A DNA stretch of 64,000 nt from Desulfotruncus alcoholivorax DSM 16058 (GCF_000430885.1 NZ_KE387266.1:68797-132796), one strand, 5' to 3'; counted from the stretch's first letter, positions 41,958 through 51,279 are shown. Translations and numbers: made by a program. Notes: generated by a model not told the origin, from the letters alone.

Positions 41958-42404
41958 TTACTTTTTACTGAATTTACTAATTAAAATCCTTATACACTCA
42001 CTGATAACCTTTGCATAAGTAAGAATATCCCGGGTGTTTTCTTTAACAGTGCCGGCAGTTTCGATTAGATTTAAACCAATAACGTCCATTGAACTCTCTA
42101 TTTTTTTGCCAGTATTTTTTAATGTTGAGGTGATGGAATGAATGTTATCAATAGAACCAGGAATTTTCTCCTCATAAAGATGTTTATTTTTTACTAGAGA
42201 ATCAGTTAGTGCATTGAGGTTATCCGTGGTAGCGGTCAGGTTGGCCATGGTTTTTTGAATATCCTTTGTATAATCCGTAATTTTACTGTTAATATTTGAA
42301 ACTAATTTATTAACATTGTGTAGGGTAATAATGAGAAATATTGCTGCAATTAATAACATTGCAAACAAAATGAATAGACCCAGCTCATGAAGAGAAATAT
42401 ACAT
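41958..42404 (-). CDS. Membrane-anchored coiled-coil protein (148 aa, DUF948-like)
   Basis: ATG 42404 with AAGGTGA upstream. One N-terminal transmembrane helix (about 8-30), then a long helical region with Asn/Thr-rich heptads (NLTATTDNLNALTDSL, NIHSITSTLKNTGKKIE), ending in a basic tail ISKFSKK. The layout is like DUF948 or chemoreceptor-like membrane tethers. Lower GC than most of the window. Function unknown. Confidence 0.65.
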   Translation of the reverse strand: MYISLHELGLFILFAMLLIAAIFLIITLHNVNKLVSNINSKITDYTKDIQKTMANLTATTDNLNALTDSLVKNKHLYEEKIPGSIDNIHSITSTLKNTGKKIESSMDVIGLNLIETAGTVKENTRDILTYAKVISECIRILISKFSKK

Positions 42405-42564
42405 GATTCACCTTCCAGTCTTCATTTTCTTGACCTATAGCTGTTCTAGCGACTGATCCCGCCCTAATTTTTTATCTAGTTTTGTAACATAATTTTAGAT
42501 AAATTGTCAAAGGGATGACGCGCCAGGCCAAAAAACTGGCTGGCATTTCCAAACAATACTAATA

Positions 42565-42915
42565 TTATAAGTGTAAAGCTAATCCCAGTATCAACAGCGC
42601 CGCCAACCAGCAGTGGTGGCGTGAAAAGGTTTTGTTCCTGTAAGCAGAGATAGCCAAAAGACATATGACCAGGAGTATCACCCATGTTAAAACGCCTGAA
42701 GTTATCTGAGCAAGAAAATGAGAGCGAACGCCTCTGCCACGCGGCAGGTTCAGAGCCAAAACGCCATGCAGGGTTAATACCCCCAGGCAGGCTAAGGCCA
42801 GACGGTGGTGATACCGGGCCCATGCTGTTCCTTGGGGCCAAAGCCTGCGCAACAGAAAGGGTGTTAGTGAAATAAGCAGCAATAACAATCCTATCCAGCC
42901 TAAAAGCTCCAACAT
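42565..42915 (-). CDS. Four-span membrane protein (116 aa) with paired His, possible b-heme protein
   Basis: I chose ATG 42915 with GAGGTG 7 bases upstream. About four hydrophobic helices. RYHHRLALACLGVLTLHG places His residues 13-14 positions apart in one helix, and the last helices contain HHCWLAALLILGLALHL, a spacing like that of ferric-reductase-type or b561-type heme helices. Family not certain. The overlapping frame 42476-42958 is a shadow. Confidence 0.6.
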   Translation of the reverse strand: MLELLGWIGLLLLLISLTPFLLRRLWPQGTAWARYHHRLALACLGVLTLHGVLALNLPRGRGVRSHFLAQITSGVLTWVILLVICLLAISAYRNKTFSRHHCWLAALLILGLALHL

Positions 42916-43053
42916 AGTAGGACACCTCACTCATCACATTTGGGGGCCGGCAAGACATTAGAATTTAAGAATTTGCGTATGTGCCTGCATTAATAGTTAT
43001 GCTTGGCCAAGCTATTTCCTGCACAGTTTCATAAAATTTTGGGAGGTTTTGGT

Positions 43054-43200
43054 GTGGGATATGATTTGATTGTGGTGGGCGGGGGGCCGGCGGGCATGGT
43101 TATGGTAGAAGAGCAAACCGTGGCGGAAGAATTTGGTGAGATGCTGTTCACCCACTATGGGATTTCGGGGCCGGTCATCGTTAGCGGCATGGGGGGCTAA
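43054..43200 (+). pseudogene. Deletion remnant of a BaiN/HI0933-type FAD flavoprotein
   Basis: GTG 43054 with GGGAGG 7 bases upstream opens a 48-codon frame. It starts with the FAD dinucleotide-binding motif YDLIVVGGGPAGM and then jumps to GEMLFTHYGISGPVIVSG, a motif that in the HI0933/BaiN family lies hundreds of residues downstream. An in-frame internal deletion therefore removed most of the gene while keeping start and ribosome binding site. The product cannot be an active oxidoreductase. Confidence 0.75.
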
Positions 43201-43244
43201 TGCCGCTAATAACATGGTAACTGGAATGGGAGAAAGGAAAATGA

Positions 43245-43967
43245 TCAATTCGGAAATAGGTGGTTAGCCAGGAGATTATTTTCAGCAATGATAGTCGCAA
43301 TCAGTGTCCAGGCCGGAACATATGTTGCCCAGATTAAGCTCGCAAGACCGGGATTAAACCGGTGCTGAAAAGCGGGATTAAAAAACGATTGGGAAACCCC
43401 AATGTCACTAATGAGCATCAAACAGCCTGCCAGAGCTATTCGGCAGGCAACACCAAATCTGTAGTGGTACTTGAATAATGTACAAATGCAGGTCCAAGCC
43501 ATGTAACACAATACGATGCCAAACAAGGTTCCCCCATAAAACATTAACCCCGTGACGTGGGGCCAAAGGGTGATATAGTTTGGAACGAATAAGATCAGGA
43601 CAAGTAGTGCAGCTAGTAATTCCCATCCCCCCACTTTGAAATTTTTCTGAAAAGCGAGGATAAGGAATATATAAGCGAACAGGAATGCCAGCACGCCTAG
43701 AATAACCAATTTATCTCCTATACCTGGAATAGTATCACAAAAAACAAGAAAGAAATCAGCAACAACTATAAAAAATATGGCTATGTTCATATATAGCTGT
43801 TCAATGTGCCTTTTTTTAATACACAGAGTGAATAAAAACAGTGCAATAATCGTGGCATATTTGACGTAATTAACAAAAGCATCTCCGGGAAATAAGTTGT
43901 CAAGCAAGACAATAACCAAAGTCATGGGCAAAAAAATGTAAAGCAGTTTTCTCTGTATACTATTCAT
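43245..43967 (-). CDS. YhhN/TMEM86-family membrane protein (putative lysoplasmalogenase)
   Basis: 240 residues with about eight membrane spans; ATG preceded by GAGGTGAT. The family's conserved acidic positions appear as FFIVVADFFLVF and GCLMLISDIGVS, with TYVPAWTLIA near the end. TMEM86 members cleave the vinyl-ether bond of lysoplasmalogens, lipids that many anaerobic clostridia make. Activity here is inferred from family only. Confidence 0.7.
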   Translation of the reverse strand: MNSIQRKLLYIFLPMTLVIVLLDNLFPGDAFVNYVKYATIIALFLFTLCIKKRHIEQLYMNIAIFFIVVADFFLVFCDTIPGIGDKLVILGVLAFLFAYIFLILAFQKNFKVGGWELLAALLVLILFVPNYITLWPHVTGLMFYGGTLFGIVLCYMAWTCICTLFKYHYRFGVACRIALAGCLMLISDIGVSQSFFNPAFQHRFNPGLASLIWATYVPAWTLIATIIAENNLLANHLFPN

Positions 43968-44053
43968 TTTATCACCTCAATGGTTTTGGCTGGTTCTTAT
44001 TGATATATATGCAGCAAATCAGGAATTAATTTTTTGCCCGCTTTCTTGATGAT

Positions 44054-44512
44054 TTAGTTTTTATCGTTACCCAGCCAGACGGGGCATTTTATCGCCCGAG
44101 CCAGTTTATTGATATTAAATTTTAACCCGGCCTCGGCCGGGTGACCGGCGGCGTAGGGATTGGGCAGTACCAGCAGGTCCGCCTCTTTGGCCAGGGAAAT
44201 GATTAGCTTTTCGGTGCTGCCCGCCAGTATTTGTTTTTCCACCCGTACCTCGCGGGATTTGGCCAGGTCACAGAATTCATCCAGCACGACAGATGCCTGT
44301 TTTTGCAGGCCTTCCCCAAGCCAGCGGAAAAAATTAGCCCGGGTAACGGCTCCGCTCATCCACTCATCGCCCAGGATATGGCCCCAGCTTTCGTCAATGA
44401 TAAAAACGGCCCGTATAGCCGCTTCCCATAAGCCGGCCAGTTCCAGCGCCGCCAAACCCGCCCCACGGGCCGACGGCGAGCCGTCAGTTACATATAATAT
44501 TTGCGCCGGCAT
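44054..44512 (-). CDS. Universal stress protein family (UspA-like)
   Basis: 152 residues with GGAAGGA before ATG. A single Usp fold: ILYVTDGSPSARGAGLAALELA at the start, ADLLVLPNPYAAG near the third strand and KLARAIKCPVWLG at the end. The G-2x-G-9x-G(S/T) ATP signature is incomplete, so ATP binding is uncertain. Stand-alone gene. Confidence 0.8.
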   Translation of the reverse strand: MPAQILYVTDGSPSARGAGLAALELAGLWEAAIRAVFIIDESWGHILGDEWMSGAVTRANFFRWLGEGLQKQASVVLDEFCDLAKSREVRVEKQILAGSTEKLIISLAKEADLLVLPNPYAAGHPAEAGLKFNINKLARAIKCPVWLGNDKN

Positions 44513-44622
44513 GGCATCCTTCCTTTCTGTGGTGTGAGGGTTTAATAGAATGCTTTATATCCCATTTTAGTGGCATGGTGTTTAATAGTATAATAAAACA
44601 TAATTGCTATAAGGTGATATGT

Positions 44623-45174
44623 ATGTTAATAAAAAATAAGATCGTGGTTTCTCTGGTTTTATTGCTATCCATGCTGCTTGCTGCCTGTTCCTCAAACAGC
44701 AATGCTGCTTTGATTAAAGCGGCAATGGAAGAAGATATGGAAGCGGCGCGGGAGGCGCTGGGGAGTGGCGGCGATGTGAATACGAAAAACGGTGACGGTA
44801 ACACCGCCCTGATGTGGGCCGCGTACAAGGGAAACTACGACATGGTTAAACTGCTGCTGGACAGCGGAGCGGAGCCGGACATGCAGGGCAAGGATAACTG
44901 GACGGCTTTAATGTTTGCCTCGGCCAAAGGGCAAGTTGACGTTGTTAAGTTATTATCAGACCGGGGGGCGGATGTTAACCGGAAAAATGCCGGGGGGGAT
45001 ACGGCGCTGATGTATGCGGCCCTGGGTGGGTATCCGGAGGTGGCGAGTATTCTCGTGAAGCATCAAGCAAACATTAATGAAAAAAACAATGGGGGTAAAA
45101 CGGCGTTAGACCTGGCGAAGGAACAGAATTTTGCCGCCGTGGCGGCCCTGCTTGAGGATAAGGGCGCCCGGTAA
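44623..45174 (+). CDS. Ankyrin-repeat lipoprotein
   Basis: 183 residues from ATG 44623 with AAGGTG upstream. Lipoprotein signal ending in LLAAC (lipobox), so the mature protein is anchored by an acylated cysteine on the outside of the membrane. Then about four ankyrin repeats (GNTALMWAAYKGNYDMVKLL, NWTALMFASAKGQVDVVKLL, GDTALMYAALGGYPEVASIL, GKTALDLAKEQNF). Protein-protein contact is likely; the partner is unknown. Confidence 0.88.
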   Translation: MLIKNKIVVSLVLLLSMLLAACSSNSNAALIKAAMEEDMEAAREALGSGGDVNTKNGDGNTALMWAAYKGNYDMVKLLLDSGAEPDMQGKDNWTALMFASAKGQVDVVKLLSDRGADVNRKNAGGDTALMYAALGGYPEVASILVKHQANINEKNNGGKTALDLAKEQNFAAVAALLEDKGAR

Positions 45175-45300
45175 AGGGGAGTGTAAATTGTTTCGTGTAA
45201 GTGGGGATCCAAGCACAGCTTGGCCAGTATGCTATGGTGCATGATATAATAAAATTAGATAACCTGACATGGAATATAAAATAATGATGGGAAGATGGTT

Positions 45301-45669
45301 ATGGATAAAAACAATATTACCTGTATCCAAAAAGCCAAGTTTATCTTTGAGTTTTATGAAAAGAGAGAGTGGCAGCCAGGTGAAGAGCCTCCATTGAGCG
45401 GGGTTGTCAAAGCTGCCCGGGTTGAGCCCGGGGCGGTCAGGCATTTGGGTAATTTCCTGGCCAACCGGTTGGAACGTATCGCCCGGATGATGGAAATACT
45501 GATAGACGCCCATGACCGGTGGGGCGTAAGCGGCAAAAAGGACAGGGTGATTATGGAAACAGATTCCTATGATTTTAACGACGCTCTTAAACTGCTCAAG
45601 GAAAACGGCTTTAACGATGATGAGTTCGTGCTCAAGGTAGAGTACGAGCGTAAGTGGGGACTGCTGTAA
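45301..45669 (+). CDS. Hypothetical protein (122 aa)
   Basis: ATG 45301 with GGGAAG 6 bases upstream. Soluble mixed-fold protein with a Trp-containing motif (EFYEKREWQPGEEPP), a helical middle (LANRLERIARMMEILIDAHDRWG) and an acidic C-terminus. A TTGGCC...TATAAT promoter-like pair lies at about 45220-45250. I do not recognise the family. A strong terminator follows at 45757. Confidence 0.65.
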   Translation: MDKNNITCIQKAKFIFEFYEKREWQPGEEPPLSGVVKAARVEPGAVRHLGNFLANRLERIARMMEILIDAHDRWGVSGKKDRVIMETDSYDFNDALKLLKENGFNDDEFVLKVEYERKWGLL

Positions 45670-45756
45670 CATCCCCGTTATCCCCGCATGGGCTGCCTAA
45701 CATGGATTAAGATGTTAGTTGAATAAGCAGGCTGATCCCTAAAGGTTAAATAAAAG

Positions 45757-45794
45757 ACCCCGGGTGCACCAAGGCATGTGCCCGGGGTTTTTTA
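45757..45794. terminator. Bidirectional rho-independent terminator
   Basis: CCCCGG..GCAC / GTGC..CCGGGG with a two-base bulge, followed by TTTTTTATC on the plus strand and TCTTTTATTT on the minus strand. It lies between convergent genes. Confidence 0.85.
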
Positions 45795-45815
45795 TCAAGT
45801 AAATTGTTTGTTAAT

Positions 45816-47153
45816 CTACTTGATAGCCACAGCGGCCCAGTAGCCGCCCAGTACCAGAATGGAGAAAATGTAACCCAGCGGTACGTTGATTAATACACCG
45901 GTGGTGAAGGCCGCGAAGGGTCTCCAGCCCACGGAGGTTAGTTCTTTGAAACGGGTGGTCAGGCCGATGGCCAGGAAGCAGAATATGAAAGCCCAGGTTC
46001 TTAAAGTGGTAATGGGTTTAATAATATCATCAGTTATCATGTTGGAGGTTGAGGCATCACTGCCGGCGATAAGCATAGTGACCAGCGCAGAAGCCACAAA
46101 GAAACCAAGTACGAATTTGGGGAACCTAAACCAGATTTCCGAAGCCTGGGGTTTGGTTCCGTCTTCCCTCTTTTCCCACATGGTGATGGAAATAATAGCC
46201 AGGATAAAGCACCAAATACCTACGAACATATCACGGCCCACAACCTTCATCAAAGTAAAGGTGGTGATGGCCTGGTCACCGATGGCGGCAGCGGCGGCCA
46301 TACCGGCAGCGTCGGCGAACTCGGAGGTGCCGATCCAGGCCCCGGCGGGACCGGCGGGAATACCGAAGATGGTGATGAATACCGGCAGGGCGTAAATCAT
46401 GATAATAGCCCAGACAACCACCAGGGAAATAGCTACGGAAACGTGCTGCTTATCAGCTTTTACCGCACCACCGATGGCGATAGAGGCGGAAACACCGCAG
46501 ATGGAACCGCCTGCGCCCAGGGTGGCGGCAAATCTTTTATCCAGTCCGAACAGCCTGGTACCTGCAAAATAAATGGCCAAAAATGTAGAAACGGCAATGA
46601 CAGTGGCCTGAGTAAAAGCTACCGGGCCGGCCTGCACGATTTTGGTAAAGGGCAGGGTAGCACCCAGTAAAACAATACCTACTTTAACGTAAAACTCGGT
46701 GCGCAGTGAAGCTTCCATCCATTTGGGCATCTTTACAATGTTGCCGATGATGAGTCCCAGGGCAAGGGCCACCAGCGGAGCTTCCAGGTTATACCTGCTG
46801 GCCCATTCCCAGGCGCCGAAGATGGAGACCAGCACGCTGGCTGCAAAGATCAGGAGAAAGCCGGGAATGAATTCGCTTAATTTGTGTCCCAGAATTTTCA
46901 CGGCTATGGAGAAAATCACCGCGAAGGTTATGAACATAAATACCAGCGAGCCGAAATTGGCGCCCAGGAATGAAGTAACGACGCCGAATTCCGACCACTT
47001 GGGGATGGATACACTGATTGGCTTAATAGAACTACCGGAAAACCACAGCAACATCGCGGCAATTACCAGGCCGAGACCAAGCCATACCGCCCACCAATCT
47101 TCTTTTTTGTAAAGGTCTGACCAGCCGCCGCTTACAGCAGGTTTGTTGGACAT
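45816..47153 (-). CDS. YeiH-family putative sulfate/anion exporter, long form
   Basis: 445 residues with at least ten membrane spans; PF03601 (putative sulfate exporter family). Hallmarks: LVALALGLIIGN, RTEFYVKVGIVLLGATLPF, ATLGAGGSICGVSASIAIGGAV and IGLTTRFKELTSVGWRP. About 70 residues longer than the second copy at 51336, mainly at the N-terminus. ATG with GGAGGAATT upstream. Divergent from a sensor kinase gene, so expression may be controlled by that system. The transported substrate in this family is not established beyond sulfur oxyanions. Confidence 0.85.
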   Translation of the reverse strand: MSNKPAVSGGWSDLYKKEDWWAVWLGLGLVIAAMLLWFSGSSIKPISVSIPKWSEFGVVTSFLGANFGSLVFMFITFAVIFSIAVKILGHKLSEFIPGFLLIFAASVLVSIFGAWEWASRYNLEAPLVALALGLIIGNIVKMPKWMEASLRTEFYVKVGIVLLGATLPFTKIVQAGPVAFTQATVIAVSTFLAIYFAGTRLFGLDKRFAATLGAGGSICGVSASIAIGGAVKADKQHVSVAISLVVVWAIIMIYALPVFITIFGIPAGPAGAWIGTSEFADAAGMAAAAAIGDQAITTFTLMKVVGRDMFVGIWCFILAIISITMWEKREDGTKPQASEIWFRFPKFVLGFFVASALVTMLIAGSDASTSNMITDDIIKPITTLRTWAFIFCFLAIGLTTRFKELTSVGWRPFAAFTTGVLINVPLGYIFSILVLGGYWAAVAIK

Positions 47154-47486
47154 AGCATAATTCCTCCTTTAAAATGTAAATAATCAGTTGATAAGTAAGG
47201 ATGCCTGCAACAGCCGGCAGTTAACAGGCACCATGTACTACCCGGGCTAAAACTGTAAAAGTTAATATTATTGGAACTTATAGCTGGAATAATTCGAGCT
47301 AATATTAAAAAAATCTTATCTTATTTTTAATTACAATCATATCCCCCCGGCACAGGATGAATATTTTCAGCTTTCTACTTGGCAATAAGATTTCAATGGG
47401 GTGAACATTTTGGTTCAATTTTTAGATAATTACGATTCACAAGGGAAATATGCGTATAATAGGGTAATATGTAGCGGGGTGAAAAA

Positions 47487-49088
47487 ATGGCCACAGGCAA
47501 AAGCGTGCGAAACTGGTTTTACGCCACCCTGGTACTGCTATTAATGGTGCCCGCACTGCACCTGTACAGCACCCGGGTAGCGACGATAAGAATTGAAGCA
47601 TTGTCCGGTGATTTTGAACAGCTGGCGGAAAATTATGCCCTGTCACCGGATATGGGGCTGCTGGTATATTATGCCCAGGCCTATATTTCGTACAATGACC
47701 GGCGTTTTTTGGACAAGTTCAACGAATTGGGCACCACGTTAATTAAAAAGGAGATGGACCTTTATAACCGGGCCTGTGAAGGTACAAGAAAAGCGGATCT
47801 GAAAAAGCTGGTTCTTTTAACCCAGGAATACGTTGCGTACATGCGCGGGGAAGTGGCCCCGCTGATTCAGTCGGGCGACCGGGAGGATTTCCAGGTCCTG
47901 TACCGGGAGCAGTACGACCTGCTGGCTGCGCAGCTGCTGGATGCATCCCGGCGACTGCTGACCGAACGCCAGGACACCGTTAAAAAGGCGGCCGCCGGCG
48001 AAGTACAATTGCTGGATAAAACGGGTTTTTTATCGGCCATTTTAGTTTTGCTCGCCCTGGTTATTGCGGCGCTGGGCGCCCGGAACCTGATTTATCCCGC
48101 GCTGGTAAGGTATAACCACGCCCAAAAATTACTTGATAATACCAGGGACGCCGTGATGGTGATCGATCCCAGGGGAAATATCACCCGGGTAAACCAGGCC
48201 TGGACGGAGCTACTGCATATTCCCGGCCAAGAAATTCAGTCCAAATCCCTTAATGACCTGCATGTGATGTATCCCAAGATCCAGGGACTGACTCAGCCGC
48301 TATTTAATGTGCTGTTGAACCATAAAAAAATATTAAATAACCAGGTTGTTTTAAATGAAGCGGAAGAAAAAACATTTATCAACATTGATTACTACCCCCT
48401 GCTGAATTTTAACAGGCTTACCGGGGCGGCCATGCTGGCCCATCCCGTGGAGATGCACAAAAATAAAAGGTATTTGTTTGACACCATTGAAGCCGAGCGC
48501 AAAAAAATATCCATCGAAATACATGACTGGATCGGCAGGGGCATGTCCCCCATCATCCACTCGCTGGACTATATACTGCGGGCCCACAAGCAAATTCCTG
48601 AAGATGTTTATGCCGACCTGGCCAGGTTAAGGGAACACTGCCAGAATGCAGCTATGGATATGCGCAGTATCATGAATGACATCCACCCGTACTTAATTGA
48701 CAAGGTGGGGTTGATCCCGGCCCTGGAGTCTTATGCGTCCAATTTTGAGCAGATGCAGGGTATCAGGGTGTACATGTTTTACAAGGAGCGGACCTTCAAT
48801 GTGAGCAAAACCGCGGAGATTATCATTTACAGGATAATCCAGGAGGCGCTGAGCAATGTGGTTAAGCACAGCAGCGCTACGGAAGTAGACATTTACTTTA
48901 AAGTTGAAAATGATATCCTAAAGATAGAAATTATGGACAACGGCAAACCGCCGGAAAATTTCGTGGCGGGCAAAGGTTTGTGGGGCATGAAGGAAAGGGC
49001 CAATTTAATCGGCGGCGACCTGGTATACGTCAGTGATGAAACCGGTTTTTCCTTGATCTTGACTGTTCCCGCTCATTCGAAAGGGTAA
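47487..49088 (+). CDS. NarL-type sensor histidine kinase (membrane, PAS)
   Basis: 533 residues. Membrane spans at about 11-28 and 178-197 frame a helical extracytoplasmic domain; a PAS domain follows (about 215-325). The HisKA_3 dimerisation helix is EAERKKISIEIHDWIGRG with the phospho-acceptor His in EIHD. The HATPase domain has QEALSNVVKHSSATEV and GKGLWGMKERANLIGG. ATG with GGGGTG upstream; TATAAT near 47454. The response regulator starts 5 bases after the stop. The ligand may be the substrate of the neighbouring exporters (inference). Confidence 0.93.
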   Translation: MATGKSVRNWFYATLVLLLMVPALHLYSTRVATIRIEALSGDFEQLAENYALSPDMGLLVYYAQAYISYNDRRFLDKFNELGTTLIKKEMDLYNRACEGTRKADLKKLVLLTQEYVAYMRGEVAPLIQSGDREDFQVLYREQYDLLAAQLLDASRRLLTERQDTVKKAAAGEVQLLDKTGFLSAILVLLALVIAALGARNLIYPALVRYNHAQKLLDNTRDAVMVIDPRGNITRVNQAWTELLHIPGQEIQSKSLNDLHVMYPKIQGLTQPLFNVLLNHKKILNNQVVLNEAEEKTFINIDYYPLLNFNRLTGAAMLAHPVEMHKNKRYLFDTIEAERKKISIEIHDWIGRGMSPIIHSLDYILRAHKQIPEDVYADLARLREHCQNAAMDMRSIMNDIHPYLIDKVGLIPALESYASNFEQMQGIRVYMFYKERTFNVSKTAEIIIYRIIQEALSNVVKHSSATEVDIYFKVENDILKIEIMDNGKPPENFVAGKGLWGMKERANLIGGDLVYVSDETGFSLILTVPAHSKG

Positions 49089-49093
49089 TAAAC

Positions 49094-49708
49094 ATGGGTA
49101 TGATTAAAATAATGCTGGTGGAAGACCACAACATAGTGCGCGAGGGTCTGAAAAGGTTGATTGAAATGGAAGAAGGCATGACGGTGGTGGCTGAGGCGGG
49201 CACCTGTGCCCAGGCCAGGGCTAACCTGCGGGATGATACGGATGTTATCCTGCTGGATATCAAACTGCCCGACGGGGACGGCCTGGAACTGTGCCAGGAA
49301 ATCAGAATGAAAACTCCGCAGGTGAAATTTATAGCGCTGACCACCTATGATGACGCCCTATTCATTAAAAAAGCCCTGGAGCACGGCGTGCAGGGGTTTA
49401 TCCCCAAGTATGCTTCCTTTGACGAGATCAAGTCGGCCATCCACATCACCCTGAGGGACGGGCGTTACCTTTACCCCGGGCTGAACATGCAGGCCTTGAT
49501 GGGCCTTTCGGAAACGGGGCTGTCGGAGTTTGAAATACAGATACTGCGCAGGATTGCCAGCGGCGAAAACCAGAAAAATGTTGCCGCAGCCCTGTTTATC
49601 AGTATCTCGACTTTAAGAAGAAGGATTAAGGGAATTTGCACTAAAATGGGCGTGGATACCATTGAGGAAGCCCTGGCCTCAGCAGTTAAAAAGGGGTTGA
49701 TTCAGTAG
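49094..49708 (+). CDS. LuxR/NarL-type response regulator
   Basis: 204 residues. Receiver domain with VEDH acidic pair, phospho-acceptor Asp in DVILLDIKLPDG and switch Lys in IPKYAS. The output region is LSEFEIQILRRIASGENQK, then NVAAALFISISTLRRRIKGI, a somewhat unusual LuxR-type helix-turn-helix in which the common SEKTVKNH is replaced by SISTLRRR. Partner of the kinase just upstream; targets probably include the flanking exporter genes. Confidence 0.92.
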   Translation: MGMIKIMLVEDHNIVREGLKRLIEMEEGMTVVAEAGTCAQARANLRDDTDVILLDIKLPDGDGLELCQEIRMKTPQVKFIALTTYDDALFIKKALEHGVQGFIPKYASFDEIKSAIHITLRDGRYLYPGLNMQALMGLSETGLSEFEIQILRRIASGENQKNVAAALFISISTLRRRIKGICTKMGVDTIEEALASAVKKGLIQ

Positions 49709-51145
49709 GTGGACAGGTTGAAAAGCAAAAAAAAGATTCTGGTTTACTTTGCCATAATCTTTTTTTTAACGCTGATAATTTTATTTTTCGTACTGGAATT
49801 TCGCTATATTAACCGGGTAGTCAGTGAAAACCGGGATAACATCAGGCAGATCGTGTTAAGCGAAGTTTATTCCTACATGCGCGACCTGCAATTACTTACT
49901 GAAGACGCGGCTAATTTCGTTGAGGATGAAAACGGGCCGGCCATCCAGTCGCTGCGGTCGGTTGCCGGCAGGGATGAAAGGATTACAGGAGTATACCTGC
50001 TGGACCAGACGGGGAAGATAATCAGCTCTTTTAAAGGAAATGAACCGGGTGTCCACCGGGGCGCGCTGGCCGGGAGCGCACAGGGTATCCCCTATATATT
50101 CGGTGTCGAAAAAAACGGCCGCCTGGACCAGGTGGGGGTTGCCGCAGTTGTCTCAGGGCAGGCGGGCAAGCTTTTTCTGGTGCTGACCTACAATGTCAAT
50201 GATTTTGTAAATCAGTTTATACTCAAGTATAATACCAGCCAGGTAAAGGCGGGCATCATGAACCAGGAGGGGCTGCCGCTGGTTTGGCCCTTTGACCAGG
50301 CAGCCCTGGCCAATTTTAGCACCGGCGTTGAAACACTCAAATTTCAAAATGAACGTTATGCCGTAAGTAGGGCGGACCTGGAAAACTCCTCCCTGGATGT
50401 TTACTTTTTTGACAGGCAAAGCAATTTTGATGCTTACAGAATCATCACCATTATGTTTTTGCTGTTTATGCTTTATTTCTTAATTTACCAGTTTATCGTA
50501 GAACTGCTCAACGCCAACAATATCCAATCCTATTTCGAAAACATTGACTTCAATATTTTCAACCATTTAAAAGAAGGAATAATTATTGCCAATAAGTTTA
50601 ACCGGGTGGTATTTGCCAACAATGTTATTCACGAGATATTTGCCGAAAAGGAAATTGTTTTAAAAAAAACATCCCTTAAGGAAATAACCGGGCCTCTGGA
50701 TAGCTTTGAAAGCAGGCTGACGTTAAAAAAAGCAAATAACCTGCTGGAGATTATATCCGCACCCATTGTAAAAAACGGCAAGCTGCTGGGGGCGCTGGTG
50801 GTGGTCAGTCTGAGCCATGAGAAGGAAAAACTGTGCGGCCGGGCGCTGGACAAAATAATTGAGTTATCTCCGGACGGGGTGGTTTTCGTGGATAAGGACG
50901 GCAAGGTGGTTACCTGCAACATGATGGCCAGCTATTACTTGGGCAACGTGAAACCGGATTTAAATATTGACCATGTGAGCACCGAACTGGCCGGCCTGAT
51001 TGAAAACAGTATCGGGTCCGGTTCAGTAACCAGAGAAAACTTGTCCTTCGGTGATATTTACTGCGAACTGGCGCCCCTGTATGACGCCGGCGGGTTTTAT
51101 GCCGGTACGGTGGTGTTTTTAAAAGACAGCAGCAAATCCGGTTAA
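49709..51145 (+). CDS. Membrane sensor protein with two PAS domains and no output domain
   Basis: 478 residues. GTG starts on the base after the response regulator stop, so it is part of the same operon. Membrane spans at about 10-31 and 243-266 enclose a roughly 210-residue extracytoplasmic sensor resembling dCache-type folds (ESVYLLDQTGKII-like segment ITGVYLLDQTGKIISSFKG). Two cytoplasmic PAS domains follow (about 280-375 and 385-475), and the protein ends there. No kinase, GGDEF, HD or DNA-binding module is present. It may feed a signal to the adjacent kinase by direct contact. Confidence 0.82.
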   Translation: MDRLKSKKKILVYFAIIFFLTLIILFFVLEFRYINRVVSENRDNIRQIVLSEVYSYMRDLQLLTEDAANFVEDENGPAIQSLRSVAGRDERITGVYLLDQTGKIISSFKGNEPGVHRGALAGSAQGIPYIFGVEKNGRLDQVGVAAVVSGQAGKLFLVLTYNVNDFVNQFILKYNTSQVKAGIMNQEGLPLVWPFDQAALANFSTGVETLKFQNERYAVSRADLENSSLDVYFFDRQSNFDAYRIITIMFLLFMLYFLIYQFIVELLNANNIQSYFENIDFNIFNHLKEGIIIANKFNRVVFANNVIHEIFAEKEIVLKKTSLKEITGPLDSFESRLTLKKANNLLEIISAPIVKNGKLLGALVVVSLSHEKEKLCGRALDKIIELSPDGVVFVDKDGKVVTCNMMASYYLGNVKPDLNIDHVSTELAGLIENSIGSGSVTRENLSFGDIYCELAPLYDAGGFYAGTVVFLKDSSKSG

Positions 51146-51279
51146 TAAAACAGCAGCACCAGCATTAAAATCAGGGCCGATACGGCCAGGGCGGCGTAAT
51201 CCTCCAGCCGGTCGGAATTAAAAAGCAGGTTTAAATTGTCCTGGTCATGATTTTCCTGGCCATGATTGTCCGGCAACAC
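51142..51279 (-). CDS. Small single-span membrane protein (45 aa) downstream of the second YeiH
   Basis: GTG 51279 (or TTG 51276) with GGAGG 4-7 bases upstream. 45 residues: an acidic, Asn/His/Asp-rich N-terminus (DNHGQENHDQDN), then a C-terminal hydrophobic helix, AALAVSALILMLVLLFY. Same strand and 57 bases after the YeiH-family gene, so a likely operon partner. Its stop overlaps the end of the opposing PAS-protein gene by 4 bases. It could be a small regulatory subunit of the exporter; family unknown. Confidence 0.6.
   Translation of the reverse strand: MLPDNHGQENHDQDNLNLLFNSDRLEDYAALAVSALILMLVLLFY

Noticed and set aside
42476-42958. 160-codon minus-strand frame
   Set aside because: Out of frame with the ribosome-bound membrane-protein gene at 42915, and its composition looks like a shadow.
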